Shown piece by piece: positions 17,812 to 26,677 of a DNA stretch of 32,060 nt. The position numbers and the translations under genes were made by a program. Location: positions 1-32,060 of IMG/VR virus record IMGVR_UViG_3300046169_000025, one strand, 5' to 3'. Each line of letters begins with the position of its first letter. Positions within the stretch are counted from its first letter, which is position 1. The stretch is from a virus. The notes beneath the pieces were generated by a model. It ran no database searches. It had not been told where the DNA came from and worked only from the letters and a program-made list of their open reading frames with translations.

Positions 17812-18213
17812 TTAAGATGCGACAGCAGCGATACCAATAGCACCTACCTCAGCAATGTGAGTAGATACATATTGCAAATCTCTATCATCAGCAACATTAA
17901 GGAATTTATTTTTAGAGTGACAAGCAACATTAAGTTGTTTAGTCATGTCTTCAATAAAATCTTTTGGCGTTGAGCCAGCTTTTAAGCTTATTACAACAGC
18001 ATCAGATACAACTACTCCATTTGTAACGTAGTCAGCACCATCGTGCATTTGCATAGACTTAAAATACATTTTTACTTTATTTACACCAGAAGCAGCAGTT
18101 GCTTCGTAACCAGCAAAAGAAGACAAAGGAAAAAGACATGAGTCGTTTTCAGCATCGTCATTAGCTACGGTTGGCTGTGTTCTAAAGTAGAGATATAGTT
18201 CTTCGTTATACAT
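17812..18213 (-). CDS. Small structural protein, third tandem paralog (133 aa)
   Basis: It shares with the two upstream genes an ordered set of motifs: ANDDAENDSCLFPLSSFAG, then VKMYFKSMQMHDGAD, then VVVSDAVVISL and a helix with a threonine/lysine start (STPKDFIEDMTKQLN). The C-terminus GAIGIAAVAS parallels AITVAAANS and SIDVSAVNS in the others. It is a small, mixed alpha/beta protein without membrane spans or a signal peptide. Being directly downstream of the major capsid gene and present in three copies suggests an abundant capsid-associated protein, such as a decoration or minor head protein. This function is inferred and no named family was recognised. A terminator follows. Confidence 0.75.
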   Translation of the reverse strand: MYNEELYLYFRTQPTVANDDAENDSCLFPLSSFAGYEATAASGVNKVKMYFKSMQMHDGADYVTNGVVVSDAVVISLKAGSTPKDFIEDMTKQLNVACHSKNKFLNVADDRDLQYVSTHIAEVGAIGIAAVAS

Positions 18214-18241
18214 AATATTAGTTTTTAAAGATTAAGAATTA
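18211..18241 (-). repeat. Direct repeat copy 2 at paralog junction
   Basis: This 31-bp segment spans the start codon of the third paralog, the spacer, and the stop codon with the preceding codon of the second paralog. It matches 18610-18640 at 27 of 31 positions by hand alignment (CATAATATT... and ...AAGATTAAGAATTA on the plus strand are identical). Confidence 0.8.
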
Positions 18242-18612
18242 ACAGCACTTACGTCTATAGACTCAACACTAGTTATTTCTGAAAAACAGTATTCACCAGT
18301 TACATCATCACCAAGAACAATCATACCATCTCTATCGGAAGAAAAAGCATTAATAACACCTTCCATAACCTCTTTATGAGTGTTTACAGGAAGGAAGTTT
18401 AATACAACCTCATCAGAATGAACTACAGCATCTCCAGTGTTATCAAAACCATCATAGTTAGTCATAGACTTAAAAAATAATGATAATTTACCATCATCAG
18501 AAGGAGCTGCTCCAGAAAAAGAGCTCAATGGGTAGCAAGCAGAGTCAACAGTAACTGCATCGTCATTAGCTACCTCAGCAACGGCTCTTATATATACAAA
18601 TTTATTTTCCAT
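18232..18612 (-). CDS. Small structural protein, second tandem paralog (126 aa)
   Basis: This is a paralog of the genes on both sides: NDDAVTVDSACYPLSSFSG, LSLFFKSMTNYDGFD, VHSDEVVLNFLPVNTHKEV and C-terminal SIDVSAVNS match by order and spacing. It is the same size as the third copy and lacks the inserted domain of the first. The junction to the third copy repeats the junction between the first and second copies, indicating that the gene and its spacer were duplicated together. Probable role: capsid-associated protein, as for its paralogs. Confidence 0.75.
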   Translation of the reverse strand: MENKFVYIRAVAEVANDDAVTVDSACYPLSSFSGAAPSDDGKLSLFFKSMTNYDGFDNTGDAVVHSDEVVLNFLPVNTHKEVMEGVINAFSSDRDGMIVLGDDVTGEYCFSEITSVESIDVSAVNS

Positions 18613-18640
18613 AATATTTATTATTTAAGATTAAGAATTA
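18610..18640 (-). repeat. Direct repeat copy 1 at paralog junction
   Basis: This is the counterpart of 18211-18241, spanning the start of the second paralog, the spacer and the end of the first paralog, at 27 of 31 positions by hand alignment. Confidence 0.8.
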
Positions 18641-19287
18641 GCTGCTGCTACAGTTATTGCTCCAACATTGCTGAAAAGCTTACCTACTGAGTCTAAATCA
18701 TCAGGATTATCATCAAAAGAAATTAATCCGTCATTACCATTAGCAGAATTAATCTGCTCTATGATAGCCTGCATAGCATCTCTGTGAGTATTAGCTGTTT
18801 CTAAATTAAGAATAACCTTATCAGAAATAATTAAAGCATTTGCTCCAGCATCACTTCCATCAAAGTTTTTAGCTGATTTAAAGTATAAGTTTAAAGCAGA
18901 GTCTCCAGATGGTTGCATTCCAGCAAAACTAGATAAAGGAAAACTAAATGAGTCAGTCTCAGAAAGAGCTAAGTACTGAATAGAAACAGCAGCAGTTACA
19001 GCTGTAGAACCAGTACTTGTAGCAACTACCAAAGCAGAAGCGTCAGCAGAAGCATTTATTGCATCTCTCATAGTAACTGCCGTTTGGTCATCACTAGTTC
19101 CAATAGCTACAGTTATAGATTTACCACTAACAGTAACAGCTGAAGTAGATTCAGTTCCAGATTCAACAATAGTAAGAGCAATCTCTTGTCCTATAGGACC
19201 TCCAGCTACAGCAGTTAAAGTAAGCTCTCCTTCAGTTACCGCAGCTTTAGTAGCAGTTTGAAAGAAAAAATATTTTTTAGCATTCAT
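18631..19287 (-). CDS. Small structural protein, first tandem paralog with inserted domain (218 aa)
   Basis: The C-terminal ~110 residues align with the two following genes (SFSFPLSSFAGMQPSG, LNLYFKSAKNFDGSD, IISDKVILNLETANTHRDAM). Between the short common N-terminus (MNAKKYFFFQTA) and this part lies an extra ~95-residue Ala/Thr/Ser/Val-rich segment. Its pattern (GGPIGQEIALTIVES, ITVAIGTSDDQTAVTMRDAI) resembles a repeat-type domain of phage structural proteins. I chose the ATG at 19287, not the upstream in-frame ATG at 19338, because the extra 17 residues would be encoded by a stable hairpin and the paralogs begin at the later point. It follows the major capsid gene. Probable role: capsid decoration or minor head protein, inferred. 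Confidence 0.75.
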   Translation of the reverse strand: MNAKKYFFFQTATKAAVTEGELTLTAVAGGPIGQEIALTIVESGTESTSAVTVSGKSITVAIGTSDDQTAVTMRDAINASADASALVVATSTGSTAVTAAVSIQYLALSETDSFSFPLSSFAGMQPSGDSALNLYFKSAKNFDGSDAGANALIISDKVILNLETANTHRDAMQAIIEQINSANGNDGLISFDDNPDDLDSVGKLFSNVGAITVAAANS

Positions 19288-19313
19288 AATTATAGTATTT
19301 AGTAGACTATATA

Positions 19314-19335
19314 GTGGGCAGCCGAAGCCACCCAC
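19314..19335 (-). other. UUCG-tetraloop hairpin between capsid gene and paralog cluster
   Basis: The minus strand reads GTGGGTGGC, TTCG, GCTGCCCAC, a 9-bp stem with two wobbles and a stabilising TTCG loop, 19 bases after the capsid stop codon. No T-tract follows, so it is unlikely to be a full intrinsic terminator. It may stabilise the capsid mRNA 3' end, mark an RNase site, or attenuate transcription. Confidence 0.7.
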
Positions 19336-19354
19336 CATTAAGTCAGATTATTAA

Positions 19355-20773
19355 TTATGATTTTTTGATAAGCATGTAGCGATTAGCTGCATAACCTTCA
19401 AATCCTCTTTCGCAACGGTAGTGTGATTTCAACACATCCTCAGTATTAGTTTTATTCTGAAGAACAGCAGAACCAGTTAACCAGTGCTCCATGTCTCTTG
19501 AATAACCATTAGCTGCTTTGTAACGTATTCTCAATGAAGGAATAGCATCACCACTTTTAGCATCTTTCTGAGTATCCATAGGAATAATCATACCATATCC
19601 ATTGTACTTTTGACCAGTAGCACCAAGTAATTTTGGGTGGTTGAATAAGTCATAAGTTTTCTTGTGGAAAGTATAACCACCACGAGTAAACGAATTGAAA
19701 CCTAAGTTCAACGCCATATCCTTGTTGTTTTGGAAAGTACCGTAGTTAGCACCACCAGCAGCATAAGCTCCTTGAGCAGCTAACAAGTCATCAATATCTA
19801 AAGATAAGTTAATACCAGCGTAAAGAGCATTCTCTTTAGCACCTCTGTACTTGTCTAAAGACTTAACCATAGCATCAAAGTCAGCCATAGTAATAGAAGA
19901 AGCTCCTAAGTCCATAGACTGTCCTTTGTTTTCGATAAATGGTAATAAACCTTCAGTACCTCTTAAACTAGAGTTAGAGTATGCAGTACCATCTAAAGTA
20001 GAAGATGTACCTGTTAAGTTAGTGTTGTTGATAGCTTGACCAAGAACCATCTGAATCTCAGAATAATCCTGGAATCTTTGGTAAGTATCAGCTTCACCTT
20101 TTAAGTACCATAAGTATCCAGAACCCATTTCTTCGTTATCTACTTTTACATAAACTACGTTAGTAGCTTCTGAACCAGTAACCTCGAAAGATTCTTTGAT
20201 AATTTGTACTTGGTTTTCATAGTGATGTAAGCGTGGGCTTAATCCTACTGGCTGAGCAGAACCCTCTGCAAAAGCATTACCAATGATTACAGCGTTTACA
20301 TCTACTGAACCAGCATTAGCTGAAACAAAACCACCTGAAGTTAAAGGATAGATAGTTGCAGAAACGTCATCAGCCTTAGCCTGAACATAAACTTGAGTAC
20401 CATCTTCTAACAACATAATATCACCTACTCTTACAGCAGGAATACCTGAAACTAAAGAATCAGTTTGAATAGTGATTTCTTCAACTGTAGCAGCAGCAGC
20501 AACAACAGCAGAATCAAATTGGAATTTTACATCATTGTGTAAGAAAGCTTCTTCGTAGTGTTCGAATTTAGTTTGAGAAGTTGGAGCCTTAGCACCCATT
20601 AACTCAAGAAGGCCAGTAATACCCTGACTTCCATATCTTTTTACTAACTGCTCAGAAACATCTCTTTTGTGCAAGTTCGCTGTTGTCAACGCACTTACGT
20701 AGTTATCGTTAGTAGCTTGTGCAGTTGCCGTAGGCTTTAGCACCATGCCACTAGGAATTGAAACATTTGACAT
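19355..20773 (-). CDS. Major capsid protein (472 aa)
   Basis: The length and position (after portal and scaffold-like genes) fit the HK97-fold major capsid protein of crAss-like phages. Typical features are an N-terminal arm rich in A/T/N (MSNVSIPSGMVLKPTATAQA), the segment LLELMGAKAPTSQTKFEHYE (residues ~55-75), a beta-rich E-loop-like region, and a C-terminal part with MIIPMDTQKDAKSGDAIPSL and RDMEHWLTGSAVLQ. It assembles into the icosahedral head on the scaffold and around the portal. The leader of 32 bases is AT-only apart from one C, with no Shine-Dalgarno. Codon choice appears less AT-biased than in the neighbours (for example more GAC, AAC and CGT), consistent with high expression; this was judged by eye only. 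Confidence 0.85.
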   Translation of the reverse strand: MSNVSIPSGMVLKPTATAQATNDNYVSALTTANLHKRDVSEQLVKRYGSQGITGLLELMGAKAPTSQTKFEHYEEAFLHNDVKFQFDSAVVAAAATVEEITIQTDSLVSGIPAVRVGDIMLLEDGTQVYVQAKADDVSATIYPLTSGGFVSANAGSVDVNAVIIGNAFAEGSAQPVGLSPRLHHYENQVQIIKESFEVTGSEATNVVYVKVDNEEMGSGYLWYLKGEADTYQRFQDYSEIQMVLGQAINNTNLTGTSSTLDGTAYSNSSLRGTEGLLPFIENKGQSMDLGASSITMADFDAMVKSLDKYRGAKENALYAGINLSLDIDDLLAAQGAYAAGGANYGTFQNNKDMALNLGFNSFTRGGYTFHKKTYDLFNHPKLLGATGQKYNGYGMIIPMDTQKDAKSGDAIPSLRIRYKAANGYSRDMEHWLTGSAVLQNKTNTEDVLKSHYRCERGFEGYAANRYMLIKKS

Positions 20774-20805
20774 TTTTAAAAAATTTAGTTATTATTAATT
20801 ATTAA

Positions 20806-21912
20806 TTATCTATTCCACATAGAACTTCCTTTATATATCTGTTCAGAAACTTGCTCAAGGATTGATTTAGAACCTTGAACATCTTTTTGTTCTGGAGTAA
20901 ATGATGGGTTTTTAATCTCGTCAATAACCTGCTCGGTTCCTTTTGACCTATACTGATTAGCCACTGCTCTAACTATAGCATCGAAGTTATCTCTAACGAA
21001 CATATCCATAGCTAAAGTATCATGGTCCCAATTACCCTCAGAGTCAATATACTTGTCAAAGTAGTTATCAAGATTACCAGCTGTTTCTTTTGCTAAGCTT
21101 TTCTGTTCATCAGATAAAGCATAAGTAAAGACTTCGCCAGAATCATTAATATCAAACTCTATAGACTCAACAGAATCAACTTCAGAGGACATGTTTTCTA
21201 TAAAAGCTTGTTGTAGTTGCTGCTCTTCCTCAGAACTATAAGCACCTTCTTTAGGCATCTTATACGAGTCTTGAGTTTCTAGCAACTCTTTACGAGCTAT
21301 AGAAGCATCCTTTTTCAGCTGAACTGATTGAGGAGTAATCTTTCCTTCTTCCTGCTCCGAAGATTTGTATTGAGATTCGAAATAAACATCAATTTCCTCT
21401 TTGGATAAGTCTGGATTATTAGCTCTCAAATACTCTTTTACAACATTGTCATTAGACATTTCGTTATAATCAACTGTTTGAGTTCTTAAAAAATCATTAA
21501 CAGAACGACCTGTTTCCCTAACAAACTTGTCCATTGCCTCTAACTGCTCGTTAGCGTAGCTGGACTCATTTTTTGGAGAATCAGATAATTCATTAAACCT
21601 ATCAACTAATTGCTCTATAGATTCAAAATCAGAGCCTAGTTGTTGATTTAATTCAGACATGTAGTCAGAAGTAGAATCTGAACTTTCAATATTTAAAGAA
21701 CTTTCTTCTTGTGCGCTTGAAGACTCAATAGGAGCCTTTTCAGCGGTTAAGTCAACCACCTGTGCAGGTTCTTCCTGAAAAGATGATTGTTCTTGTTGAG
21801 GTTCATTAGTGGTTAAGTCTACAATATTTGACTCTGTACCATTGTTTGGAGTTACAACCTCGCCTCCAAAAGCACCAGCGATTAAATCGCCTATTCCTTT
21901 ATTCTCTTCCAT
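20806..21912 (-). CDS. Putative capsid scaffold protein (368 aa)
   Basis: The protein is highly acidic and rich in Q, S, E and D. Residues 1-95 are low-complexity (TNEPQQEQSSFQEEPAQ, PIESSSAQEESS), followed by helical segments (QLEAMDKFVRETGRSVNDFL, residues ~120-140; DKYIDSEGNWDHDTLAMDMF near 290-310) and a C-terminal helix-plus-basic end (ILEQVSEQIYKGSSMWNR). Acidic helical proteins located between portal and major capsid genes are usually scaffolds, and the basic C-terminus would bind the capsid protein. No protease motif was seen. It is preceded by a 63-bp gap with a promoter-like TATATTTG and is probably co-transcribed with the capsid gene, 32 bp downstream. Confidence 0.7.
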   Translation of the reverse strand: MEENKGIGDLIAGAFGGEVVTPNNGTESNIVDLTTNEPQQEQSSFQEEPAQVVDLTAEKAPIESSSAQEESSLNIESSDSTSDYMSELNQQLGSDFESIEQLVDRFNELSDSPKNESSYANEQLEAMDKFVRETGRSVNDFLRTQTVDYNEMSNDNVVKEYLRANNPDLSKEEIDVYFESQYKSSEQEEGKITPQSVQLKKDASIARKELLETQDSYKMPKEGAYSSEEEQQLQQAFIENMSSEVDSVESIEFDINDSGEVFTYALSDEQKSLAKETAGNLDNYFDKYIDSEGNWDHDTLAMDMFVRDNFDAIVRAVANQYRSKGTEQVIDEIKNPSFTPEQKDVQGSKSILEQVSEQIYKGSSMWNR

Positions 21913-21942
21913 ATTATTGATATTTAATTAAATTTATTTTTG

Positions 21943-21950
21943 CAAATATA
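21943..21950 (-). promoter_or_regulatory. Bacteroidota-type promoter -7 element (TATATTTG) before scaffold and capsid genes
   Basis: The minus strand reads TATATTTG 30 bases before the ATG of the scaffold-like gene, in the largest gap of the head gene cluster. It would give the scaffold and capsid genes extra transcription beyond that from the upstream promoter. There is no obvious TTTG at -33. Confidence 0.5.
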
Positions 21951-21975
21951 GTTTATTTTAATTATAAAGAGTAAT

Positions 21976-24372
21976 TTACTCTATAATTTGTGGTAAAATA
22001 TTATCAGGGTTATCTATAGGGCCTCTTTTATCTTTTCTCTGCTCAATCATTTGAGACTGATAGTAAGCACTTTTCTCTATAGAACCCTCTCTAGAACTAC
22101 CTAAAGCCTTATTAGCTTTTTCCTTTACACTTCCACTAATTTGAAGTTCAGCCATTCTTCTCTCATGCTCTGCTTGAGCAAAATTGTTTTTAAGCTCATA
22201 CTCAGCTTGAAGAAGCTGCATCTTAACATTTAGGTCTGATTGAGAGCCAGCTTGGTCTACCTGCATCTGAGCCTGCATCTCTTGCTGTTTAGCTTGAGAA
22301 GCCGCTGCTATAGACTGTTGTTGTTGAGCAGCATTAGCTTCAGCGTTTTTCTTAGCTTGTTCAGACACCTCTTCTTGATACTTCTTTCTTCTTAAAACAA
22401 GCATTTGATTAGCCAACTTATTATTAACTACAGAACGTATAGATATAGCATCCTCTAATCTCAGTTCTTTTTGAGCTAAAGACATTTGAATGTTTTGCTC
22501 TAATAATTGTTTTTCAGATTCATCTGGTGCCACCTCAATAAATATACCGAAGTCATATAAAGAAACCTCTTTAGTTAGCTCTATGTTTTTCATAGTTGTC
22601 TCTCCTAAAGCACTAATATATCCTCTTAATGGCTTATCGTATTTTAATAAATCCTGAAGCCTCATAGATACTGACTGCCCAGTTCTTTTAATTATATTAA
22701 GGTATCCTTGATTTATAAATCTAGTGGCATTATTAGAAGCTGATAAAGCTAATTTCTGAACACCTACTAGTGCGTCAGAAGAAGGTTTAGATGCGTCTCT
22801 TGCTTCATTGACTCCAGTTACGTCTCTAATCATCTGTAAATTATGCTGATATATATTTATCAACTTACTTATATCATTACCTATACCGTTCTCTAATTCA
22901 ACGATAGGCATTGATTGAGTCTGATTACCCTCATCATCAGTCCTTCTGAAATAAATATTACCAGTCTGGTCAAATATTTCCTGAAGTTCAAGAGGAGTAA
23001 AATTACCACCGTCTCCTTTAGATACATTCTCCAATGAACCAATTTCAAAAGCAGCACCCTTTGGTCTAGCCTTAGCTAAAAGCTGTTGCATCTTTAAGTG
23101 AGCTAACTGTATTTGGTCAGCAAAAGGTAGCATTCTCTCAACTAAAGATATATTTCTTCCAGACCTTATATTTGGAGTATAAATTATATACGATAAATTA
23201 GTCTCTGATAGATTAGACTTAGGTCTCATCATATTCTTAGCTAATCCGTAATCAAATATATAATCACTTCCTACAATATATTTACCAGAAAAAACAGCCT
23301 TAACAGTGTTTTGAACAACTTTTCTTTTTTCATTTTGTTTTATCTTTTTGTTTACGCTTCTCCTGTTTAAAGAATATCCTCCAAACTTATTTATCTTCTT
23401 TTCGTATTTTAAGTAATACGAACTCATAAACTCAGCATCTAATATTTCTATAGTGTATCCATCATACTCGTCAGAATATTTATTTGTTTCTGAACCAAAA
23501 CCAGTAGATGAATTATAGTTAGATGATTTTTTTCCGTAAGTAGTAGCTATATCCTTATACTCTTCATCAGTAAATTGACTTCCAGCCATTTGCTTTAACT
23601 CAGATATAGTAACCTTGTAAACCTCCCCAGCATGCTGAATATTTTTAAAGTCAGGAGAAGAACTACCAGATGTAACCAAGTTGATAGGGTCTACATATTT
23701 TATTTTAACTCCACTAGATGGACATATTGATGTTTTAATGGCACCCTGTCCGACAACAATTAAATCTCTTAAAATTCTTCTTTTTGTTTCTTCAAAATCA
23801 TTTTTCTGAGTAACAAACTTTATCCCTTCTTCTAAGGCTATTTCATGAGACTGCTTATAACTAAGCTGCATATATAAATCAAGTTCTTCACTAGACTCAG
23901 GAACAAATCCTTTAGGGTTGTAGTCCATTTTAGTGACCTCTGTAAGCTCAGCCAAGAAATCTTTGTTAATCATCTTTAACATTAGATTGTTCTTTTCCTT
24001 TATCCTAATGTCTTCAGATATATTATCAACAGCTTTAGCTTTTATCTCTAAATCTTGATTAGATAAATCACCAACTATAACATCAACAAACTTTGGTATT
24101 ATGCTTACAGGTGTCCAATCTATATTCATGAATGAAGTATCTCCTTCAACATCTAATAAGTCTTTGTACTTAGAAACATCCTGAACTCCATCTGAATATT
24201 TTCTTGATGTATTCATGTTTCTTCTTCTTAAAGAGTAGGTCGATTCACCAGACTTCTTGAAGTCGTAATACATTGTTTTAAAGTACTGAATACCGTAATC
24301 ATCAGACTTTTTTTCTTCATTACTCACGAAAGGAGTAGGGTATCCTCCTATTGTTTCAAACTTAATTTTCAT
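21976..24372 (-). CDS. Portal protein (798 aa)
   Basis: This matches large podoviral/crAss-like portal proteins in length and motif order: an N-terminal part with IDWTPVSIIPKFVDVIVGDL (residues ~85-105); IKYVDPINLVTSGSSSPDF (~225-245); the central helix FADQIQLAHLKMQQLLAKAR (~420-440); and EIFDQTGNIYFRRTDDEGNQ. Residues ~660-745 form a long Q/A-rich helix (NAAQQQQSIAAASQAKQQEM) like the crown/barrel of these portals. The protein forms the dodecameric channel through which terminase pumps DNA and to which ring proteins attach. It overlaps the terminase stop by ATGA. Confidence 0.9.
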   Translation of the reverse strand: MKIKFETIGGYPTPFVSNEEKKSDDYGIQYFKTMYYDFKKSGESTYSLRRRNMNTSRKYSDGVQDVSKYKDLLDVEGDTSFMNIDWTPVSIIPKFVDVIVGDLSNQDLEIKAKAVDNISEDIRIKEKNNLMLKMINKDFLAELTEVTKMDYNPKGFVPESSEELDLYMQLSYKQSHEIALEEGIKFVTQKNDFEETKRRILRDLIVVGQGAIKTSICPSSGVKIKYVDPINLVTSGSSSPDFKNIQHAGEVYKVTISELKQMAGSQFTDEEYKDIATTYGKKSSNYNSSTGFGSETNKYSDEYDGYTIEILDAEFMSSYYLKYEKKINKFGGYSLNRRSVNKKIKQNEKRKVVQNTVKAVFSGKYIVGSDYIFDYGLAKNMMRPKSNLSETNLSYIIYTPNIRSGRNISLVERMLPFADQIQLAHLKMQQLLAKARPKGAAFEIGSLENVSKGDGGNFTPLELQEIFDQTGNIYFRRTDDEGNQTQSMPIVELENGIGNDISKLINIYQHNLQMIRDVTGVNEARDASKPSSDALVGVQKLALSASNNATRFINQGYLNIIKRTGQSVSMRLQDLLKYDKPLRGYISALGETTMKNIELTKEVSLYDFGIFIEVAPDESEKQLLEQNIQMSLAQKELRLEDAISIRSVVNNKLANQMLVLRRKKYQEEVSEQAKKNAEANAAQQQQSIAAASQAKQQEMQAQMQVDQAGSQSDLNVKMQLLQAEYELKNNFAQAEHERRMAELQISGSVKEKANKALGSSREGSIEKSAYYQSQMIEQRKDKRGPIDNPDNILPQIIE

Positions 24373-26396
24373 ATTCTTTTAGAAATTATTCCAGTATTTT
24401 TATATTTCTTAACAAACTGATTCATGTTAAATGTTTGTTCTTTTTTTGGCTTTATGTATTTCTGTGAGCCCAGCAAAGCTATACTAGAAGCTACAGTAGC
24501 ATCATATTTAGTTCTATTATCTATTTCAAACTTACTCCAATCCTCTAGTAGATTATTAAAGTAACACTTTCCTATTTCACCAGTTTCTTGGTTTATTCCA
24601 ACGTGGTCATAAACATAAGATGAAACAGCTTCAGCTTGAGCAGCTATAACAGAGGCTCCTGTACTAGGAATACCTTTTGTCTTTTGAGCTCTACTTGATG
24701 AAGTGTGAGTTGACTCTGGTCTATCCATTAGGTAATTGTTATATCCTCTTCGTTCAAAATACTTTATAATCCCAACCTTGTTATTCTCTACAAGTATTTG
24801 GCAGCCGTAAAAATAACACATTTTTATCATATCTTCATAAAAAATGTCAGCTTTCGGTGGTCTGTGTATATATTCACATACAAAAACATTAGAAAAGTCG
24901 TCTCTCATTGAGAATTTTTTATATACGTATGCTGCTGCATCAGACCTTCTTCCGTCAGTTGTAGTGTCGTGGTCATAAGGGTCACAACCTGCAACTACCT
25001 CAATATCATTACCTGGAAAGACTCTTCCATTATTGGTTGTTTTATTGTTTCTTCTATCTTCTGGGGGTATCCAAGCTATAGTAAACTTGCCATTTTTTCT
25101 AGGCTGCCATATAACCTCTGAGTCTTCAACTCCTCCCTTCCAAACAAAATCTCCATTAACGGTCATTCCTTTAGATGCGTTATTATAATCTATCTGTTGA
25201 TAAATCCTCTCCACATCAAATATACTATTGTTAACGTCACTTCTAAAGGCTTCATCAATACTAAATGGCCTTTGTCTTTTTTCTTCAGAAAGCTTTGAAG
25301 TATTATTTTTATATGAAGACCTTATGTTATCTAAAAACTCCTTAGCTCCAATTTTCTTGTCTATAAATTTAGATTGCTCATTATCGGGAGTGTCTACTAC
25401 AGACATGCCGTACTCATCAATAAATCCTTCATATCCATCATAAGCTGGAGTAAAGTATTGATACAAACCTGAACGAGTTCTTCCGTTAGCATCTAAATCA
25501 TTAGGGTCGCTATCATTCCATAAGTTCTTGAAGTTCTCACCGCCAGATTTTGACAATTCATTAACCGTTGAAGGCATAAAACATTTACCTATTATTTTAT
25601 CTCCTAGTGTTAGGCATGAGCGAACAACCTCCCAGTTCTTCTCTACATTAGCGTCAACCCACTTACCTGCCTCATCACATAAATACCTAACTAACTTAAC
25701 GGAGTCATATGAGTTTTCCTTAGTGTTTCTCCAGTCAATCTTTGAGTTAAGTGCTTCAGACTTAGTTACAGTCTTAAAGTTCTTGCTTATCTTTTGTCCT
25801 GGCTGATTAAAACTTAAAGTAGACTTAGGATTGTCAGAACCATCAATTATAGGCTGAAAGAAAAATGGCAGATTTCTAAACATATAAACCATCTTATCAG
25901 TAAACAATGATTTAGCATCCGCACCAGTTTTACTAATAATACCACCATGAGCATTGTAATTGGCTGTAACCTCATATAAAAGCATAGCAGCTCCCTTGTA
26001 AGATGCTCCCTCTCGTCTGTGCTTAACCATAACCATTCCAAAACAATTAGGGTCTTTAGAGCAGTATTCCCAGAAAATATAAAATCTTCTATCTCTATCT
26101 CTATATTGAGGGTATCCTATATCTAATTTACACCAGTTTAAATAATAATAATGCTCCCCTGTTATATAAGTAGGAACTCCATTATTCATAAACCAAACAC
26201 CGTTCTCTCTTCTTTCAAATTCCTGCTTTATAAAGTCAGCATATTTAGAGGATGTTTCAGGATATAATCCAGGAGGTAATTCTGTCCTAGACCATTTCTG
26301 TTTTTTCTTAGGTAGACCAGAAAACAAAATATCTTTCTTCTTGGGCTTTTCAGGAAGCTCAATCTTTATACCAGATATTTCTTCAAACATAGACAT
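24369..26396 (-). CDS. terL: Terminase large subunit (675 aa)
   Basis: The ATPase part has an atypical P-loop VKHRREGASYKG (residues 124-135) and a Walker B with catalytic acid in VRYLCDEAGKW (~240). The nuclease part begins VVAGCDPYDHDTT (~470), continues with RSDAAAYVYKK and QILVENNKVGIIKYFERRGY (~540), and ends with KYDATVASSIALLG (~640), supplying the conserved acidic residues of an RNase H-like fold. It cuts concatemeric DNA and pumps it into the prohead through the portal. It is joined by TAATG to the 93-aa gene upstream and by ATGA to the portal gene. Both catalytic halves appear intact. Confidence 0.95.
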   Translation of the reverse strand: MSMFEEISGIKIELPEKPKKKDILFSGLPKKKQKWSRTELPPGLYPETSSKYADFIKQEFERRENGVWFMNNGVPTYITGEHYYYLNWCKLDIGYPQYRDRDRRFYIFWEYCSKDPNCFGMVMVKHRREGASYKGAAMLLYEVTANYNAHGGIISKTGADAKSLFTDKMVYMFRNLPFFFQPIIDGSDNPKSTLSFNQPGQKISKNFKTVTKSEALNSKIDWRNTKENSYDSVKLVRYLCDEAGKWVDANVEKNWEVVRSCLTLGDKIIGKCFMPSTVNELSKSGGENFKNLWNDSDPNDLDANGRTRSGLYQYFTPAYDGYEGFIDEYGMSVVDTPDNEQSKFIDKKIGAKEFLDNIRSSYKNNTSKLSEEKRQRPFSIDEAFRSDVNNSIFDVERIYQQIDYNNASKGMTVNGDFVWKGGVEDSEVIWQPRKNGKFTIAWIPPEDRRNNKTTNNGRVFPGNDIEVVAGCDPYDHDTTTDGRRSDAAAYVYKKFSMRDDFSNVFVCEYIHRPPKADIFYEDMIKMCYFYGCQILVENNKVGIIKYFERRGYNNYLMDRPESTHTSSSRAQKTKGIPSTGASVIAAQAEAVSSYVYDHVGINQETGEIGKCYFNNLLEDWSKFEIDNRTKYDATVASSIALLGSQKYIKPKKEQTFNMNQFVKKYKNTGIISKRI

Positions 26397-26677
26397 TATT
26401 TTTTGGCAAACTTTTCTACAAAACCAGCAGTAAAAGATTTCTCTTCCTCTACCTCATCTTCATCTTCTCCGTTGACCTGATTCTCAATCTTCTTTATAGA
26501 AGAAAGTATTTCTTTAGCGTCAAGAAAACATTCTTTCTTAGCCTTCATAGCGTTACGTCTTTTATCATCTTGTAACTCTTCGTCTAGAGGTCTTTTAATT
26601 TCTTCAACAAGTATTTCGTAAGCCTCCAAACCAGCCTGCATAAGCTCTTCTAGTTTTTTGTTTACATCTATACTCAT
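26396..26677 (-). CDS. Small acidic helical protein upstream of terL (93 aa)
   Basis: This short protein is probably all helix (KKLEELMQAGLEAYEILVEE; DAKEILSSIKKIENQVNG) with an acidic linker (GEDEDEVEEEKS) and a Lys/Phe-rich end. It directly precedes the large terminase, joined by TAATG, and is itself joined to the GroES-like gene by TAATG. Its place suggests a packaging partner such as a small terminase subunit, but no helix-turn-helix is visible, so the function remains open. Confidence 0.6.
   Translation of the reverse strand: MSIDVNKKLEELMQAGLEAYEILVEEIKRPLDEELQDDKRRNAMKAKKECFLDAKEILSSIKKIENQVNGEDEDEVEEEKSFTAGFVEKFAKK

Noticed and set aside
19288-19338. Upstream start (ATG 19338) for the first structural paralog
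   Set aside because: The added 17 residues are encoded by a stable hairpin and are absent from both paralogs; the ATG at 19287 aligns with their starts.
26396-26677. Firm call of small terminase subunit for the 93-aa protein
   Set aside because: The position fits, but no DNA-binding helix-turn-helix is visible, so only a description is given.
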